Assembly: GCA_028277945.1 (NCBI GenBank)
Contig: JANQFH010000068.1
Location: 62,001-126,000, forward strand
DNA: 64,000 nucleotides
Source of the DNA: Oligoflexia bacterium
Lineage (GTDB): Bacteria > Bdellovibrionota_G > JANQFH01
Direction: 5' to 3'
Shown one piece after another: positions 1-9,174 of the stretch. The notes under the pieces are model-generated. The model was not told the DNA's origin and did not search any database. It saw only the letters and a list, made by a program, of their open reading frames with translations. The translations under genes were made by a program, and so were the position numbers. Positions within the stretch are counted from its first letter, which is position 1; each line of letters starts with the position of its first letter.

Positions 1-1
1 C

Positions 2-187
2 TTTCTACCGGGTAGTTGGGGCTTCTTCAAACCAACGCTTTGGGATATTCTCATCCTCGTTGGCTCCTTTGGTCTCTTTTTTACGCTGTTTACGCTGTTT
101 GCACGGTTTCTACCGCTCATTTCCATGGCTGAAGTCAAAGGCGTGCTACCCCAGGCAGATCCGCATCATCAAGGAGAGTCTACATGA
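2..187 (+). CDS. actC: ACIII quinol-oxidizing membrane subunit ActC, C-terminal end (partial)
   Basis: The reading frame is open from base 2 to a TGA at 185-187 and encodes 61 residues ending in a hydrophobic helix, then [19 protein letters not shown]. That tail is typical of the NrfD/PsrC-like ActC subunit of Alternative Complex III, a quinol:cytochrome c oxidoreductase that replaces the bc1 complex. The gene begins outside the window. Its stop overlaps the actD start (ATGA), as expected for the ActA-F operon order. Identity rests on the short tail and on the gene that follows. Confidence 0.8.
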   Translation, partial: FLPGSWGFFKPTLWDILILVGSFGLFFTLFTLFARFLPLISMAEVKGVLPQADPHHQGEST

Positions 188-729
188 GTGCGAGAGAACA
201 GAGCAGTTATGGTTTGTTGGCACAGTTTGATGGGGCAGCGTCGCTTTTGCAGGCAGCCAAGGCGCTGCATGAGGCTGGTTACAAACGGTTTGACTGCCAC
301 TCTGCCTTTCCCATACACGGGATGGACCGCGCCATGGGGCTGCAGCAGTCTAAGCTTGGCTGGATTGTTTTGCTGGGTGGTTTTAGTGGTGCCGCGGGTG
401 GTATGCTGTTGCAATGGTGGACCAGTGCGATCGATTACCCTCTGGTGATCTCAGGCAAACCGCTCTTTAGCTTTCAGGCCTTTGTCCCCATTACCTTTGA
501 GTTGACGATTTTGTTTGCTGCCTTTGGTGCTGTGTTTGGCATGTTGGCATTGAACCGTCTCCCGCGTTTGCACCAGGAGCTGTTTAATTCAGGCCGATTT
601 AAACAGGCATCGGATGATGGTTTTTTTATCAGCGTGCAGGCTGGAGATCCGCAATTTGATGAAGCGGGTACGAAGAGCTTGTTAAGACAACTCGGCGCCC
701 AACATATAGAAGTCATCGAGAGGGGCTGA
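184..729 (+). CDS. actD: ACIII subunit ActD (DUF3341 membrane protein)
   Basis: This 181-residue protein has the DUF3341 layout: a short cytoplasmic N-terminus (YGLLAQFD, then [18 protein letters not shown]), two transmembrane helices at about residues 57-80 and 100-125, and a C-terminal ferredoxin-like tail ending in [14 protein letters not shown]. ActD is a membrane subunit of Alternative Complex III with no cofactor of its own. The ATG overlaps the actC stop. After the stop there are 182 bases before the likely actE start, whereas ACIII genes usually abut; that gap is filled by an inverted-repeat element. Confidence 0.93.
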   Translation: MSAREQSSYGLLAQFDGAASLLQAAKALHEAGYKRFDCHSAFPIHGMDRAMGLQQSKLGWIVLLGGFSGAAGGMLLQWWTSAIDYPLVISGKPLFSFQAFVPITFELTILFAAFGAVFGMLALNRLPRLHQELFNSGRFKQASDDGFFISVQAGDPQFDEAGTKSLLRQLGAQHIEVIERG

Positions 730-774
730 TCCTTGGAAAAGCGAAATAAGAGTTTAAGTTGAAACCGAAAGTAA

Positions 775-917
775 AGACATACGCAAATCTTTCTGATGGG
801 GCGTCCCGCAGGCGTTGCGATCCATGCATACATAGTCCGCGACGCCGAGGGCCGAGCAGCGCGAGGCGGCGGAACGCCGAGCGACTGCGTCCCCAGCAGA
901 AAGATTTGCGTATGTCT
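775..917. mobile_element. MITE/palindromic-element-like insertion with 27-bp inverted ends
   Basis: Bases 775-801 and 891-917 are inverted repeats matching at 26 of 27 positions (the outer 21 are perfect, starting AGACATACGCAAATC). They enclose a GC-rich core of about 89 bases with several CCGAG units. The element lies between actD and actE and its right end contains the ATG used by actE. No transposase is present and no clear target duplication is seen. One frame stays open through the whole element from a TTG at 759, as in Rickettsia palindromic elements that insert in frame. No second copy was spotted by eye in the window. Confidence 0.6.
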
Positions 918-1517
918 ATCCTATTGTTTTTCCTAGCTCTTATAGTTGGCTGCTACCAAGGCAGGCCGTCCGAGAAGCCGCCGATCCATCTCAATCCCAA
1001 TATGGACAACCAGTCCAAGTACAAGGCGCAGAGTCATAACCCCTTCTTTGCCAACGGCGCGACCATGCGTCAGCCTGTGGCAGGTACGGTAGCACGCGGC
1101 TATCTGCGTGAGGACGATGCCTTCTACCGTGGTGTGGACGCAGCAGGTGCTTTTGTCAAAAAAGCGCCGCTTAAACTAACGGCGGCAACCCTCACGCGTG
1201 GACAGCAGCGCTACAACATTTACTGCACCCCCTGCCATGGCCAGGTCGGTGATGGTAAGGGGATCATCGTTAAGCGAGGGCTATTACCCCCACCGACCTT
1301 TCATGATCCGCGACTTCGCGGTGAATCTGACGGTTACTTTTTTAATGCGATTACCAACGGTATTCGTAACATGCAGGCCTATCGCCACCAGATTCCTGTG
1401 CAAGATCGTTGGGCTATTGTCCATTATATACGGGCGTTGCAGCGCAGTCAGAATGCCAGCTTGGAGGATGTGCCGGCAGCCATGCACACCGCATTGCAAA
1501 CCGAGGGATCGCCATGA
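912..1517 (+). CDS. actE: ACIII mono-heme cytochrome c lipoprotein ActE
   Basis: This 201-residue lipoprotein carries a hydrophobic stretch ending in LALIVGC (lipobox) and one c-type heme site, YCTPCHG, in a domain continuing to MQAYRHQIPVQDRWAIVHYI, the usual mono-heme ActE pattern. It passes electrons from Alternative Complex III toward the caa3 oxidase. The start is unusual: the ATG at 912 lies inside the right arm of an inverted-repeat element, and the signal peptide lacks its basic N-region. A TTG at 759 (MKPKVK) is in frame through the element and may be the original start, so the insertion seems to have split the first codons from the gene. The stop overlaps the actF start. Confidence 0.88.
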   Translation: MSILLFFLALIVGCYQGRPSEKPPIHLNPNMDNQSKYKAQSHNPFFANGATMRQPVAGTVARGYLREDDAFYRGVDAAGAFVKKAPLKLTAATLTRGQQRYNIYCTPCHGQVGDGKGIIVKRGLLPPPTFHDPRLRGESDGYFFNAITNGIRNMQAYRHQIPVQDRWAIVHYIRALQRSQNASLEDVPAAMHTALQTEGSP

Positions 1518-2698
1518 AGATGGACGCACAAACCTTTCGCATCACGGTTGTCGGCAGATTTGGCAAGATCATGCTCGCTGCCGGCGTTCTCGGCCTGCTG
1601 CTTAGCGTAGTGGGTTATTTCACCAACTCGAAACAGTTCTATCACTCCTATCTTACCGCTTACTGCTTTTGGTGGACGATCGTTCTCGGTGGGTTGTTTT
1701 TCACGCTGCTGCACCATCTTACCGGAGCAAGCTGGAGTGTGGTGCTGCGACGTATTCCAGAAACCCTTATGGCCACGCTGCCCGCGCTGGCGGTGTTGTT
1801 CATACCGCTACTCTTTGGCTTGCATGATCTCTACCATTGGAGCCATGCTGATGCCGTTGCCGCGGATGCGCTCCTGGCGAAGAAGGCACCCTATCTCAAC
1901 AGCGGCTTCTTTATCGTACGTACGATCGGCTACTTTGTTATCTGGTATTTGCTGGCACGCTCTCTCTACAAAATCTCACTAGCACAAGACCATCACCCTA
2001 GTGATAAGCAGACCCATAAGATGCGTCGTCTGAGTGCACCGGGCATGTTGCTGTTTGCCCTAACCTTAACCTTTGCCTCCTTCGATTGGCTGATGTCCTT
2101 AGACGCTCACTGGTTTTCGACGATCTTCGGAGTTTACATCTTTTCTGGCACGGTGTTGGCGGTGATATCCTTTGTAACTCTGTTTGCTCTCATGTTGCGC
2201 ACAAAGGGCATACTAAAGGAGACGATTACCGTGGAGCACTACCACGATCTTGGCAAGCTGCTGTTTGGCTTTACGGTGTTTTGGGCCTACATTGCCTTTT
2301 CGCAGTATTTTCTCATTTGGTATGCCAATATCCCTGAAGAGACCATCTGGTTTCAACATCGCTGGCAAGGCTCATGGAAGTATGTCAGCCTGCTCATTGT
2401 CTTTGGTCACTTTGTCTTGCCCTTCTTGGTTCTTCTGGGCCGTGCGGCCAAGCGCAACCTCAAGGTGATGACGTTTATGGGCTGCTGGATGCTCTTTATC
2501 CACTGGGTGGACTTCTACTGGCTGGTGTTTCCCAATTTACATCATCATGGCATACATATCTCCTGGATGGACTTTACTTCGATGCTGGCTGTAGGAGGGG
2601 TGACACTATGGTATTTTTGGCGTCGGCTAACAGCACAGGCGCTGGTGCCGTGTAATGACCCCAAACTGCAGGCGTCGATAAATTTTGAGAACGCGTGA
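1514..2698 (+). CDS. actF: ACIII quinol-binding membrane subunit ActF
   Basis: This 394-residue integral membrane protein with about ten helices belongs to the NrfD-like ActF family, a paralogue of ActC in the quinol:cytochrome c oxidoreductase. Conserved stretches include HHLTGASWSVVLRRIPE and SFDWLMSLDAHWFSTIFG near the middle and WVDFYWLVFPN near the C-terminus. The ATG at 1514 is chosen because it overlaps the actE stop (ATGA) and follows GAGGGA; a longer in-frame reading from 1409 would run deep into actE. The next gene follows after 7 bases. Confidence 0.93.
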   Translation: MKMDAQTFRITVVGRFGKIMLAAGVLGLLLSVVGYFTNSKQFYHSYLTAYCFWWTIVLGGLFFTLLHHLTGASWSVVLRRIPETLMATLPALAVLFIPLLFGLHDLYHWSHADAVAADALLAKKAPYLNSGFFIVRTIGYFVIWYLLARSLYKISLAQDHHPSDKQTHKMRRLSAPGMLLFALTLTFASFDWLMSLDAHWFSTIFGVYIFSGTVLAVISFVTLFALMLRTKGILKETITVEHYHDLGKLLFGFTVFWAYIAFSQYFLIWYANIPEETIWFQHRWQGSWKYVSLLIVFGHFVLPFLVLLGRAAKRNLKVMTFMGCWMLFIHWVDFYWLVFPNLHHHGIHISWMDFTSMLAVGGVTLWYFWRRLTAQALVPCNDPKLQASINFENA

Positions 2699-2705
2699 GT
2701 AGGTA

Positions 2706-3047
2706 ATGTTGCAGAACGATAAAAATAATCATGCCGGCTATGAAAAACGCGATGTCAACCTTCTTAAGGTGTTGCTATGGACGCTTCTCAGCGCCGCCTT
2801 TGTGGTTGTCTGCCTCATTGGTCTTAACGATTACTTCCTTGTAACCACAGAGGAGGTGGTTTTTGAGGCGGTGTTGAAGCCGCAGTCAAGTGAGTTGCGC
2901 GAGCTGCAGGCGCGCGACACCCAAGTGCTATCCAACTACGGCGTCGTGGATGCCAGTAAGGGTGTCTACCATATTCCCATCAAACGGGCTATGCGGCTTT
3001 TAGCAGAGGAGGCTTTCGTAGCTGAAATGAAGCAGCTACAAAAGTGA
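2706..3047 (+). CDS. Small single-helix protein of the ACIII-oxidase operon
   Basis: This 113-residue protein has a polar N-terminus, one transmembrane helix (about residues 21-43) and a periplasmic tail (VEFEAVLKP-like region, LRELQARDTQVLSNYGVVD, then GVYHIPIKRAMRLLAEE). Proteins of this kind occur next to ACIII and caa3 genes and end in the same helix-forming segment, but no enzymatic motif is visible. It lies 7 bases after actF, and its TGA overlaps a possible GTG start of the SCO1 gene, so it is made with the respiratory complex. A role as an accessory or small structural subunit is inference. Confidence 0.75.
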   Translation: MLQNDKNNHAGYEKRDVNLLKVLLWTLLSAAFVVVCLIGLNDYFLVTTEEVVFEAVLKPQSSELRELQARDTQVLSNYGVVDASKGVYHIPIKRAMRLLAEEAFVAEMKQLQK

Positions 3048-3052
3048 CACCC

Positions 3053-3943
3053 ATGAGCATATTCCTTTCAAAAAATAGCTTGGTATTTGCTCTTATGCTG
3101 TTGTTGTTGGTTTCTCTGAGCGCACTAAAGCCGTTGCAAGCACAAGTGGTTAAGCAAGATCCACCCGAGCTCAGAGGTGTCAGTATTGAAGAGAAGCTCG
3201 GCAAAAAGATTCCCTTGGATCTCAAATTTACCAATGCTGCCGGCAAGGTCGTTCGCCTAGGTGATTATTTTAAACAACAAAAGCCCGTAGTGTTGAACTT
3301 GGCCTACTACGAGTGTCCCATGCTCTGTACCCTCGTACTCAACGGTGTTAGCGACACCGTCCGCAAGCTTTCACTCATGCCTGACAAAGACTTTCAGATG
3401 GTCACGGTGAGCATCGATCCAAGAGAAGGCGCTGATTTAGCGGCAATGAAGCAGCAGAACTACCTGAAACATCTAAACCGTGGTAGCGCAGACTCATGGG
3501 CCTTTTTGGTGGGTGAGGAGAGTCAGTCACGCGCCCTTGCCGCTGCCCTGGGATTTAACTACTACTACGATGAGAAAAGCCAAGAGTATGCGCATGCAGC
3601 AGCCACTTTTGTGCTTGGCGAAGATGGCACGATCTCGCGCTATCTCTATGGCATTGCCTACAAAGAGCGAGACCTGCGTTTTGCGCTTGTTGAGGCCTCT
3701 CGAGGTAGGGTGGGTACGACCTTGGATAAGATCTTACTCACCTGTTACCGCTACGACCCTGATGCGCGTGGTTACGTGCTCTTTGCCAGAAACCTCATGC
3801 GTCTTGGTGGCGCTGTCATGGTGCTGCTGGTAATTTTCTTTCTGGCGATATTCTGGGGCCGCGAACGACGTCGACAACAACACGGGTCCACGGAGCCGCC
3901 GCAACAAGATCAACCTAAACGCCAAGCTACAGGTGGTGCATGA
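3053..3943 (+). CDS. SCO1/SenC family copper chaperone for the oxidase CuA site
   Basis: This 296-residue protein has an N-terminal signal (LVFALMLLLLVSLSALKPLQAQ), a thioredoxin-fold SCO domain and a C-terminal transmembrane helix (GAVMVLLVIFFLAIFWG). The copper site CPMLC and the distal histidine in EYAHAAATFVLG are both present, so it should load or reduce CuA of CoxB encoded just downstream. The ATG at 3053 is used; a GTG at 3044 overlapping the previous stop would add three residues. Its TGA overlaps the coxB ATG. The tail after the second helix is basic and Gln-rich. Confidence 0.92.
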   Translation: MSIFLSKNSLVFALMLLLLVSLSALKPLQAQVVKQDPPELRGVSIEEKLGKKIPLDLKFTNAAGKVVRLGDYFKQQKPVVLNLAYYECPMLCTLVLNGVSDTVRKLSLMPDKDFQMVTVSIDPREGADLAAMKQQNYLKHLNRGSADSWAFLVGEESQSRALAAALGFNYYYDEKSQEYAHAAATFVLGEDGTISRYLYGIAYKERDLRFALVEASRGRVGTTLDKILLTCYRYDPDARGYVLFARNLMRLGGAVMVLLVIFFLAIFWGRERRRQQHGSTEPPQQDQPKRQATGGA

Positions 3944-4890
3944 ACAACCAGGGAACTTTCATGATGCCACCGGCTGAGTCCACGCTCGCGCATGAGGTGG
4001 ATGCGCTCTACTATTTCATTTACTATGTCAGCCTCTTCTTCTTTGTGTTGATTGTCGCCTGCTCGCTCTACTTTGTTCTACGTTTTCGGCGTAAGGGTAA
4101 GCAAGTTGAGCGCACCCCGGACATTTCACACAACACCTTTCTCGAAATACTGTGGACCGTCGTACCAACAGTGATTCTAGCGATTATCTTTGTCTGGGGT
4201 TTTCGTGGCTATTTAAAATTGACCATTGTGCCCAAAGATGCCTTACAGATAAAGGTAACCGGACAACGGTGGTTTTGGAGCTTTGATTATCCAGAAGGGG
4301 TGAACAGCCTCAATGATATGGTGGTGCCGGTTGGTAAACCCATTGCCCTGCTGATGTCCTCTCAGGATGTCATTCACAGTTTTTTTGTGCCGGCCTTTCG
4401 TATCAAGCAAGATGTCCTGCCAAACCGCTACACTCAGGCGTGGTTCGAAGCGAAGAACGTTGGTGAGTACGATCTCTTGTGCGCGGAGTTCTGCGGCACC
4501 CAGCACTCCTCCATGCTCGGCAAGGTGCGTGTGGTCTCCACTCAGGACTACAACCGTTGGCTTGAAGAGGCTGTGGGTTCACTTGGTGCCGGCATGCCTT
4601 TAAAAGACTTGGGTGAAAAGCTCTATACCTCAAAGCAGTGCTTTACCTGTCACAGTCTTGATGGCACAAAGATCCAGGGGCCAAGTTTTAAGGGTCGATT
4701 TGGTAGCGAAGCCGTTTTTACGGACGGCTCAAAACGTACCGTCGATGAGAACTACCTGCGCGAATCCATCCTCAACCCTCAGGCTAAGGTCGTTGCTGGT
4801 TATCTGCCAGTGATGCCAACCTATCAGAGTCTGCTCAAAGAACGCGAGGTGGACGCTTTGGTAGAATTTATCAAATCATTAAAACCATAA
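3940..4890 (+). CDS. coxB: Cytochrome c oxidase subunit II with fused cytochrome c domain (caa3 type)
   Basis: This 316-residue protein has two N-terminal helices (about 23-45 and 65-87), a cupredoxin domain with CuA ligands ([10 protein letters not shown], then [12 protein letters not shown]) and a C-terminal cytochrome c domain with the heme motif CFTCH and axial Met in YLPVMPTYQ. The fusion marks a caa3-type oxidase that takes electrons directly from a membrane-bound cytochrome such as ActE. The start overlaps the SCO1 stop, and coxA begins 10 bases after the stop. Confidence 0.96.
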   Translation: MNNQGTFMMPPAESTLAHEVDALYYFIYYVSLFFFVLIVACSLYFVLRFRRKGKQVERTPDISHNTFLEILWTVVPTVILAIIFVWGFRGYLKLTIVPKDALQIKVTGQRWFWSFDYPEGVNSLNDMVVPVGKPIALLMSSQDVIHSFFVPAFRIKQDVLPNRYTQAWFEAKNVGEYDLLCAEFCGTQHSSMLGKVRVVSTQDYNRWLEEAVGSLGAGMPLKDLGEKLYTSKQCFTCHSLDGTKIQGPSFKGRFGSEAVFTDGSKRTVDENYLRESILNPQAKVVAGYLPVMPTYQSLLKEREVDALVEFIKSLKP

Positions 4891-4900
4891 GGAAAGCGGT

Positions 4901-6511
4901 ATGTACGACAAGGCATTGCCACAACCCAATTACCTAAGCGAACCCAAAGGTCTCAAATCCTGGTTGTTGACCACCGATCATAAACGCATTGGCTTGATGT
5001 ACTTTGCCGCCATCATGGGGGCCTTCATCTTGGGCGGTATTTTTGCCATGTTGATCCGCATTGAGCTCATCAGTCCAAGCAAGGTGATGATGGGGGCGGA
5101 TGCCTACAACCAAGTCTTTACCTTGCACGGGGCGATCATGATCTTTCTCTTTATCATCCCCTCGATTCCTGCGGCGCTGGGCAATCTCATCTTGCCCCTC
5201 ATGCTCGGAGCAAAGGACGTCGCCTTTCCCCGTCTCAACTTGTGTAGCTGGTATATCTATGTCTTTGGCGCCCTGTTTGCCGTCTATTCGATGTTTGCCA
5301 ATGCTGTCGATACGGGTTGGACCTTCTACACCCCTTACAGTAGCGAGACCGGTACGGCAGTCATTTCCATGGCACTGGCAGTCTTCATTCTCGGTTTTTC
5401 ATCGATCTTTACCGGCCTCAACTTCATTGTCACCATCCACAAGCTCCGCGCGCCTGGGCTGACGTGGTATAAGTTGCCGCTGTTTGTCTGGGCAATTTAC
5501 GCCACTGGCATCCTGCAGGTCATGGCAACACCGGTTATCGGTATTACCATGGTGTTGCTGGTGCTGGAGCGGGTTGCCGGTATTGGTATCTTTGATCCAG
5601 CCATGGGCGGGGATCCCGTGCTCTTCCAACACTTCTTCTGGTTTTATTCGCATCCAGCGGTCTACATTATGATTTTGCCTGGTATGGGTATTATCAGTGA
5701 GCTCATCACCGCCTTCTCACGCAAGAAGATCTTTGGCTATAAGGCGATCGCCTACTCGAGCCTGGCGATTGCCTTTATCAGCTTCTTGGTATGGGGTCAT
5801 CACATGTTTGTTAGCGGCCAATCTCGATTTGCGGCAATGATCTTTTCCTTTCTCACCTTTTTTGTTGCCGTGCCCTCTGCTATTAAAGTCTTCAACTGGA
5901 TGGCCACGCTCTATAAAGGCTCCATTAGCTTTGCCACCCCCATGCTCTATGCGCTCTCCTTTCTCTTTCTCTTTGCCATTGGGGGTCTTACCGGTGTCTT
6001 TCTTGGTGCGCTTGCTGTTGATGTGCACCTGCATGATACCTATTTTGTTGTCGCCCACTTTCACTACGTCATGATGGGAGGTACGGTGGTCGCACTTTTG
6101 GGTGGTATCCACTACTGGTGGCCGAAGGTCTTTGGTCGAATGTACAGTGAAGTGTGGGGAAAAGTCTGTGCAGCCTTGGTCTTTATCGGTTTTAACGTCA
6201 CCTTTTTACCCCAGTTTGTCATGGGCTCACAGGGCATGCCACGCCGCTACTACACCTACCCAGAGCAGTATCAAGCTATGCATCTCTTCTCTACCATTGG
6301 CTCGTGGATTTTAGGAGTTGGCTTTTTGATCATGACGATCTACTTGCTGCATTCGGTTTTTAAGGGCAGGATTGTCGGTAAAAATCCTTGGGGTGCTCTA
6401 ACCTTGGAGTGGGAGACAACCTCACCTCCCTCACCGCACAACTTTGAGGCCACCCCCGAGGTGACGCATGGGCCGTACGACTATGACAAGATCGTCGTGG
6501 AACCAACGTAA
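4901..6511 (+). CDS. coxA: Cytochrome c oxidase subunit I, A2-type heme-copper oxidase
   Basis: This 536-residue catalytic subunit has twelve helices and binds heme a, heme a3 and CuB. The CuB His and cross-linked Tyr are in [14 protein letters not shown], the two CuB histidines in [10 protein letters not shown], and the heme ligands in [14 protein letters not shown]. The E of the usual GHPEVY is replaced and YS precedes HP, which is the mark of A2-type proton-pumping oxidases such as that of Rhodothermus. It reduces O2 to water at the end of the ACIII-caa3 chain. GGAAAG lies before the ATG. Confidence 0.97.
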   Translation: MYDKALPQPNYLSEPKGLKSWLLTTDHKRIGLMYFAAIMGAFILGGIFAMLIRIELISPSKVMMGADAYNQVFTLHGAIMIFLFIIPSIPAALGNLILPLMLGAKDVAFPRLNLCSWYIYVFGALFAVYSMFANAVDTGWTFYTPYSSETGTAVISMALAVFILGFSSIFTGLNFIVTIHKLRAPGLTWYKLPLFVWAIYATGILQVMATPVIGITMVLLVLERVAGIGIFDPAMGGDPVLFQHFFWFYSHPAVYIMILPGMGIISELITAFSRKKIFGYKAIAYSSLAIAFISFLVWGHHMFVSGQSRFAAMIFSFLTFFVAVPSAIKVFNWMATLYKGSISFATPMLYALSFLFLFAIGGLTGVFLGALAVDVHLHDTYFVVAHFHYVMMGGTVVALLGGIHYWWPKVFGRMYSEVWGKVCAALVFIGFNVTFLPQFVMGSQGMPRRYYTYPEQYQAMHLFSTIGSWILGVGFLIMTIYLLHSVFKGRIVGKNPWGALTLEWETTSPPSPHNFEATPEVTHGPYDYDKIVVEPT

Positions 6512-6526
6512 GGGTTAGGCAGGAGC

Positions 6527-7183
6527 ATGGCAACTACCTCAACACACAGTGCTCATCCAGACTACCTGCAGCATCACTTCTCGGATCCGCAGCAGCAGCA
6601 AGAGGCAGCCAAGCTCGGCATGTGGATCTTTCTGCTCACCGAGGTGCTGCTCTTTGGTGGTCTCTTCTGTGCTTACGTCATCTATCGCTCTTGGGATCCA
6701 CAGCTCTTTATCAACGCCAACAAAGAACTCAGCGTTCCCCTCGGCGCGCTTAATACCATTGTATTGATCACCAGCTCGGTTACCATGGCTTTGGCAATCC
6801 GCTGCGTGCAATTGAACAAGAGCAAGCAATCGGCTGCTTACCTCATTGCTACACTTGCCTTTGCAGCAGTGTTCTTAGTGGTGAAGTATTTTGAGTACAG
6901 CCACAAGATTCATCTCGGCCAGCTTCCAGGACAGTTTTACACCTACACGGGCATTGAGGGTAACAACCCGCACATCTTTTTCTCTGTTTATTTTATGATG
7001 ACCGGTCTGCACGGCTTGCATGTGCTTGGCGGCATGGGCGCTATTGGTTGGGTGCTGTGGAAGACCGTCAAGCGCCAGCTGCACTCCGAATACTATACTC
7101 CTATGGAGAATGTCGGGCTCTATTGGCATTTGGTCGATATGATTTGGATCTTTCTCTTTCCACTACTATATTTGATTGGCTGA
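6527..7183 (+). CDS. coxC: Cytochrome c oxidase subunit III
   Basis: This 218-residue protein with five helices carries the subunit III signature: KLGMWIFLLTEVLLFGGLF at the first helix, then FMMTGLHGLHVLGG and YWHLVDMIWIFLFPLLYLIG at the end. It lacks the first two helices of the mitochondrial form, which is normal for caa3 enzymes. It stabilises subunit I and its proton entry. It starts 15 bases after coxA behind AGGCAGGAGC, and coxD follows after 4 bases. Confidence 0.96.
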   Translation: MATTSTHSAHPDYLQHHFSDPQQQQEAAKLGMWIFLLTEVLLFGGLFCAYVIYRSWDPQLFINANKELSVPLGALNTIVLITSSVTMALAIRCVQLNKSKQSAAYLIATLAFAAVFLVVKYFEYSHKIHLGQLPGQFYTYTGIEGNNPHIFFSVYFMMTGLHGLHVLGGMGAIGWVLWKTVKRQLHSEYYTPMENVGLYWHLVDMIWIFLFPLLYLIG

Positions 7184-7187
7184 GGTT

Positions 7188-7559
7188 ATGGCAGAGAACC
7201 AACAACAGCATCATGTGACGCCTCTATGGGTCTACTTGGGTGTAGGTGGCGCACTGCTGGTGCTCACAGTTGTCACTGTGGCTGTTGCTAAGGTTGACTT
7301 TGGTGTTTTGGTGGGAGTGAGTTCGCTCAACATAATCGTTGCCATGATCATTGCTTCGATCAAGGCAATTCTTGTGGCGCTCTTTTTTATGCATTTGATC
7401 TACGACGCCAAGATCAACATGGCCGTCTTTATCACCGCTCTGCTCTTTTTAGGTGTGTTTATTGGCTTGACCATGTTTGATACGGTGAGGCGTGCGGATG
7501 TCTACGAGCTTGAAGAGGGGCCGATCAAACCCAAGGCAAAGATCTATCAAAACCAGTAA
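7188..7559 (+). CDS. coxD: Cytochrome c oxidase subunit IV (prokaryotic CoxD)
   Basis: This 123-residue protein with three helices has the pattern of prokaryotic subunit IV: TPLWVYLGVGGALLVLTVVT, then MIIASIKAILVALFFMHL, then a third helix. The conserved KAxLVxxFFMHL segment is the best identifier. It is a small structural subunit of the caa3 oxidase. The ATG at 7188 follows TGAGG; a TTG at 7176 is in frame but would overlap coxC. Confidence 0.9.
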   Translation: MAENQQQHHVTPLWVYLGVGGALLVLTVVTVAVAKVDFGVLVGVSSLNIIVAMIIASIKAILVALFFMHLIYDAKINMAVFITALLFLGVFIGLTMFDTVRRADVYELEEGPIKPKAKIYQNQ

Positions 7560-7580
7560 GCGGATCGCTCCGAATATTTC

Positions 7581-8735
7581 ATGCTGCTTAGAGCAAAGCC
7601 GTATCGCATCTTCTTTTACCTGGGTTGCTTTTTCGGACTTTTTTTTATCTTTTGGACACTTTACGCCTTTACGGGTTGGGGACGCTATCCTGGCCCCTCT
7701 CATGCTGTGGGCGCCAACAGCCTGCTGCTAGGCGCCTTTGCTGCGGGTCTACTCTGGTTCCGTTTGCAACCGTTAAGAAAATCCCCGAGTGTTTCTTTCT
7801 GGCTAGCCACTGTTTTGGCTTTGCTCTATTTGAGTGAATTCGCCACCATTTTTGTTCGTGCTATCTCATGGACCTACGTTTTGATGGCGCTAAAGTTCTT
7901 GCTGCTGTTAGTGCTATTACAAAGACAGCTCTACCAGGCTCGAGCAGTCCAGCCGACAGCTTTTGTCTGGCTTAGCTTCGCCCTCATCGCCCAGTTGCTT
8001 GGGGCTGTGGGTTTGCTGGCAGTTGATCTGCAGCCGGCACCATCTTTTGTCTATGCTTACTCCTACCTGTTGGTGATAAAAGCAACACCCATGGCATTTT
8101 ACATTGGTTTGGCAGCGCTCTTTTTGCCGGCGATGAGCCAGCTGCAGCCACTGCTTTCTGATCAGCAACAATCTATGCCAGCACAAAGTTCGAGCCGCGC
8201 GGTTTGGTTGTGGCTCCTGGTCGTTGGCTTACTTTTTAGTTTGTCGTGCGAGGCAATGACTTCTACGGTGTGGCAGCAGGTTGGTTTAGGGCTACAGCTG
8301 CTTATTGTTGTTGGCATGGCGCTATCTTGGCGGCGATGTTACCCATTGGCAAAACCGACACTGCTGCGCTGGTTTGCCAAGGGTTCTCTCTTTGCTCTGC
8401 TACTCGGCTTTCTGCTTGCCGCACTCTTGCCGCATGAGAAGATGCACCTACTACATTTGAGTTTCATGAGCGGTTACCTACTTGCAGCTCTGTGGACAGC
8501 TAGCTACATCATTGTTCATGCGGAGGGCCGGCCTATTGATCTACTTGAGCGCTTCTGGCCGCTTGGTCTCATTTGGCTGTTGGTTTTCATTGCTGCAATC
8601 ACCCGCGCTACAGCTCAGTGGGTGACGTATCTATGGCATCTTGGTTATGCAGCAGCTACGCTCTTTCTTGTTTTTCTACTCTGGGGAGTCTTGTTCTTAT
8701 ATGACCACCAAAGCGAGCATAGAAAAGCAGCTTAA
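7581..8735 (+). CDS. NnrS-like polytopic membrane protein
   Basis: This 384-residue protein is almost all hydrophobic, with about ten to twelve helices. Its beginning (KPYRIFFYLGCFFG, then GRYPGPSHAVGANSLLLGAF) resembles the NnrS family, heme- and copper-containing membrane proteins linked to nitric oxide stress, in which a PYR-FF start and an H in the second helix are typical. A late LLHLSFMSGYLLAALW segment also fits. It follows the oxidase genes by 21 bases, so protection or maturation of the oxidase is plausible. Identity is by pattern only and the family is diverse. Confidence 0.6.
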   Translation: MLLRAKPYRIFFYLGCFFGLFFIFWTLYAFTGWGRYPGPSHAVGANSLLLGAFAAGLLWFRLQPLRKSPSVSFWLATVLALLYLSEFATIFVRAISWTYVLMALKFLLLLVLLQRQLYQARAVQPTAFVWLSFALIAQLLGAVGLLAVDLQPAPSFVYAYSYLLVIKATPMAFYIGLAALFLPAMSQLQPLLSDQQQSMPAQSSSRAVWLWLLVVGLLFSLSCEAMTSTVWQQVGLGLQLLIVVGMALSWRRCYPLAKPTLLRWFAKGSLFALLLGFLLAALLPHEKMHLLHLSFMSGYLLAALWTASYIIVHAEGRPIDLLERFWPLGLIWLLVFIAAITRATAQWVTYLWHLGYAAATLFLVFLLWGVLFLYDHQSEHRKAA

Positions 8736-8985
8736 GCAACACTTTCAGCCACTCCACCTTGAGGTGATTGATGAGAGTGCCAAACACGCCACGCATGCAG
8801 AGGCGCGCAAATCCGGCGGCGGCCACTTTCAGGTCACCATCGTCTCGGCCGCCTTTGTCGGCAAAACGCTACTCGAGCGCCACCGCGCTGTGAACCAGGT
8901 GTTAGGCGAGGAACTCAAACAGAGCATCCACGCCCTTGCCTTAAAGACCTTAACACCCGAGGAGTGGCAGCAGAGTGGTTCCTAA
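8701..8985 (+). CDS. bolA: BolA family protein
   Basis: This 94-residue protein contains the BolA fold signature: an N-terminal helix with LKQHFQPLHLEVIDES, the conserved H in GGGHFQVTIVSAAFVGK, then LLERHRAVNQVLGEEL and IHALALKTLTPEEW at the end. BolA proteins partner with monothiol glutaredoxins in iron-sulfur and redox regulation. The ATG at 8701 lies inside the preceding gene (35-base overlap), suggesting translational coupling at the end of the respiratory operon. An upstream in-frame start at 8641 would add residues outside the family. Confidence 0.92.
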   Translation: MTTKASIEKQLKQHFQPLHLEVIDESAKHATHAEARKSGGGHFQVTIVSAAFVGKTLLERHRAVNQVLGEELKQSIHALALKTLTPEEWQQSGS

Positions 8986-9174
8986 AAGGTACAGCAAAAC
9001 CCCTTCTTGAGAAAAATCTGTAGTGGCGTGTACTGTTCGACGGTGATGATCGGCAGGGGTCGGCCGTCGCCTTTGCAGTGGGAGACTCGAAGTTGGCAGT
9101 AGCTTCCAAGTTTCCGGGTCTACAGAGACACTAAAATCAAGAGCACTGTAGGTCCTTACGATCACAAGAGTCCG

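Noticed and set aside
759..911. Long form of ActE from the TTG at 759
   Set aside because: It would put about 51 residues coded by the inverted-repeat element ahead of the lipoprotein signal. It is kept as the possible ancestral start, not as the current one.
8986..9174. Short frames between bolA and the first DUF4143 gene
   Set aside because: They have no ribosome-binding sites or family features, and no structured RNA was evident; the 189 bases appear to be empty.
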